Part shown: in pieces, positions 13,686 to 14,299 of the stretch
How positions within the stretch are numbered: position 1 is the stretch's first letter
Layout of the letters: the number at the start of each line of letters is the position of its first letter
Translations under genes and position numbers: made by a program
Assembly (NCBI GenBank): GCA_003501525.1
Contig: DNPI01000053.1
Location: 541-14,839 of the forward strand
Length of the DNA stretch: 14,299 nucleotides
Reading direction: 5' to 3'
Source of the DNA: Planctomycetota bacterium
Lineage (GTDB): Bacteria > Planctomycetota > UBA1135
The notes under the pieces: model-generated
The model's database searches: none
What the model was told of the DNA's origin: nothing
The model's input: the letters and a program-made list of their open reading frames with translations, nothing else

Positions 13686-14299
13686 TCGCCCTCGGCGAAC
13701 TTGACACCGTAATAGCCATAGGCATTTTTCTCGCCGCAATCCTGTATTCATCTGCGGGGCACGGGGGGGCTTCTGGATATCTAGCCGTTATGGCACTCGC
13801 TGGGCTCCCTGTGGAGGAGATGAGGCCAACTGCCCTAGGGCTTAATCTTCTCGTCGCAAGCCTTGCGTGGTCACGTTTTTACAAATCAGGCGCATTTTCA
13901 TGGGACCTGCTCCTTCCTTTTGCCATAGCGTCCGTACCCACTGCATTTCTTGGCGGAACGATTGGATTAGAGTCAAAGACGGCATTCCTGCTAATCGGAG
14001 TAGCTCTGCTAGTTGCCGCAGCAAATCTGATGCGCCCTTGGTCGGGGTTGCCCAAAGGCGCCTCCCCTCCCCCTACTGCGCTAGCCTTGGCTACCGGCGC
14101 AGGGCTTGGTTTTCTTTCAGGGGCCATCGGGGTCGGAGGAGGAATATTTCTTTCCCCACTACTGCTCCTATGTAAGTGGGGATTACCCGCCACAGTTGCT
14201 GGAGTTGCCGCAGCATTCGTTTTCCTTAACAGCGCGGCCGGACTGGCGGGTTATTTCGCTGCGGGATATCGCATCCCTGGACCATTTTTACTCTGGGGT
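13682..14299 (+). CDS. TauE/SafE family membrane permease (partial, 3' end outside window)
   Basis: An open frame of 206 codons from GTG 13682 to the window edge, with an in-frame TAA directly before the GTG. Proteins of this family usually have about 250 residues and export or import sulfite, sulfoacetate or related organosulfur anions; the substrate here is unknown. The two internal-repeat signatures of the family are seen: SSAGHGGASGYLAVMALAGL (about 23-42) and SGAIGVGGGIFLSPLLLL (about 146-163). Hydrophobic helices lie at roughly 8-26, 33-43, 52-64, 75-93, 99-116, 133-149, 154-165 and 170-195. The only other early start would be M37, which would remove the first conserved motif, so GTG is preferred. 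It is transcribed divergently from the methyltransferase, with 73 bases between them. Confidence 0.88.
   Translation, partial: MIALGELDTVIAIGIFLAAILYSSAGHGGASGYLAVMALAGLPVEEMRPTALGLNLLVASLAWSRFYKSGAFSWDLLLPFAIASVPTAFLGGTIGLESKTAFLLIGVALLVAAANLMRPWSGLPKGASPPPTALALATGAGLGFLSGAIGVGGGIFLSPLLLLCKWGLPATVAGVAAAFVFLNSAAGLAGYFAAGYRIPGPFLLWG

Noticed and set aside
13879..14193. Minus-strand open frame of 104 codons at the right edge
   Set aside because: The plus strand here encodes a TauE/SafE-like permease with both repeat motifs. The minus frame is Pro/Arg/Ser-rich and has no family features.

Overview
The window is almost entirely one large minus-strand respiratory gene cluster. It encodes Alternative Complex III (ACIII, a quinol:cytochrome c or quinol:electron acceptor oxidoreductase) followed directly by a caa3-type cytochrome c oxidase. 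The ACIII order of ActA-B-C-D/E-F, with ActD and ActE fused, a SCO copper chaperone and then oxidase subunits II-I-III-IV, is best known from Planctomycetota, Verrucomicrobiota, Bacteroidota and Rhodothermota. My impression from the protein sequences is an aerobic bacterium of the PVC group, perhaps Verrucomicrobiota. This is an inference, because the window holds no rRNA or other phylogenetic marker.

Layout, in transcription order on the minus strand: a class I methyltransferase (13608-13021); a 135 bp gap with a possible terminator and a possible promoter; ActA pentaheme cytochrome (12885-12232); ActB iron-sulfur/molybdopterin-like protein (12235-9212); ActC quinol-site membrane protein (9219-7780); ActDE fusion (7783-6590); ActF (6588-5320); a 103-residue single-span membrane protein of unknown function (5315-5004); SCO (5007-4219); CoxB with a fused cytochrome c domain (4222-3239); CoxA (3229-1532); CoxC (1532-762); CoxD (760-419); and the 5' part of a second subunit-III-like gene that runs off the window (419-1). 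From actA to position 1 the genes overlap by a few bases or are separated by at most 9 bases. This strongly suggests one transcription unit with extensive translational coupling. On the plus strand, a TauE/SafE-type permease gene starts at 13682, diverges from the methyltransferase gene, and runs off the right edge.

How the genes work together: ACIII oxidises quinol at ActC (and possibly ActF). Electrons pass through the ActB Fe-S clusters and the haems of ActA and the ActE domain to the cytochrome domain of CoxB, then through CuA and haem a to the haem a3/CuB site of CoxA, where oxygen is reduced. SCO probably delivers copper to CuA. Co-transcription fits an ACIII-caa3 supercomplex. CoxA carries the sequence marks of an A2-type haem-copper oxidase (YSHP motif, no helix VI glutamate).

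Nothing here is a clearly new system. The most open points are the 103-residue protein between actF and sco, the ActDE fusion, the extra subunit-III-like gene, and a 16-codon upstream reading frame overlapping the start of the permease gene. No tRNA, rRNA, CRISPR array, insertion sequence or long repeat was seen, and no gene-free stretch exceeds 300 bases.
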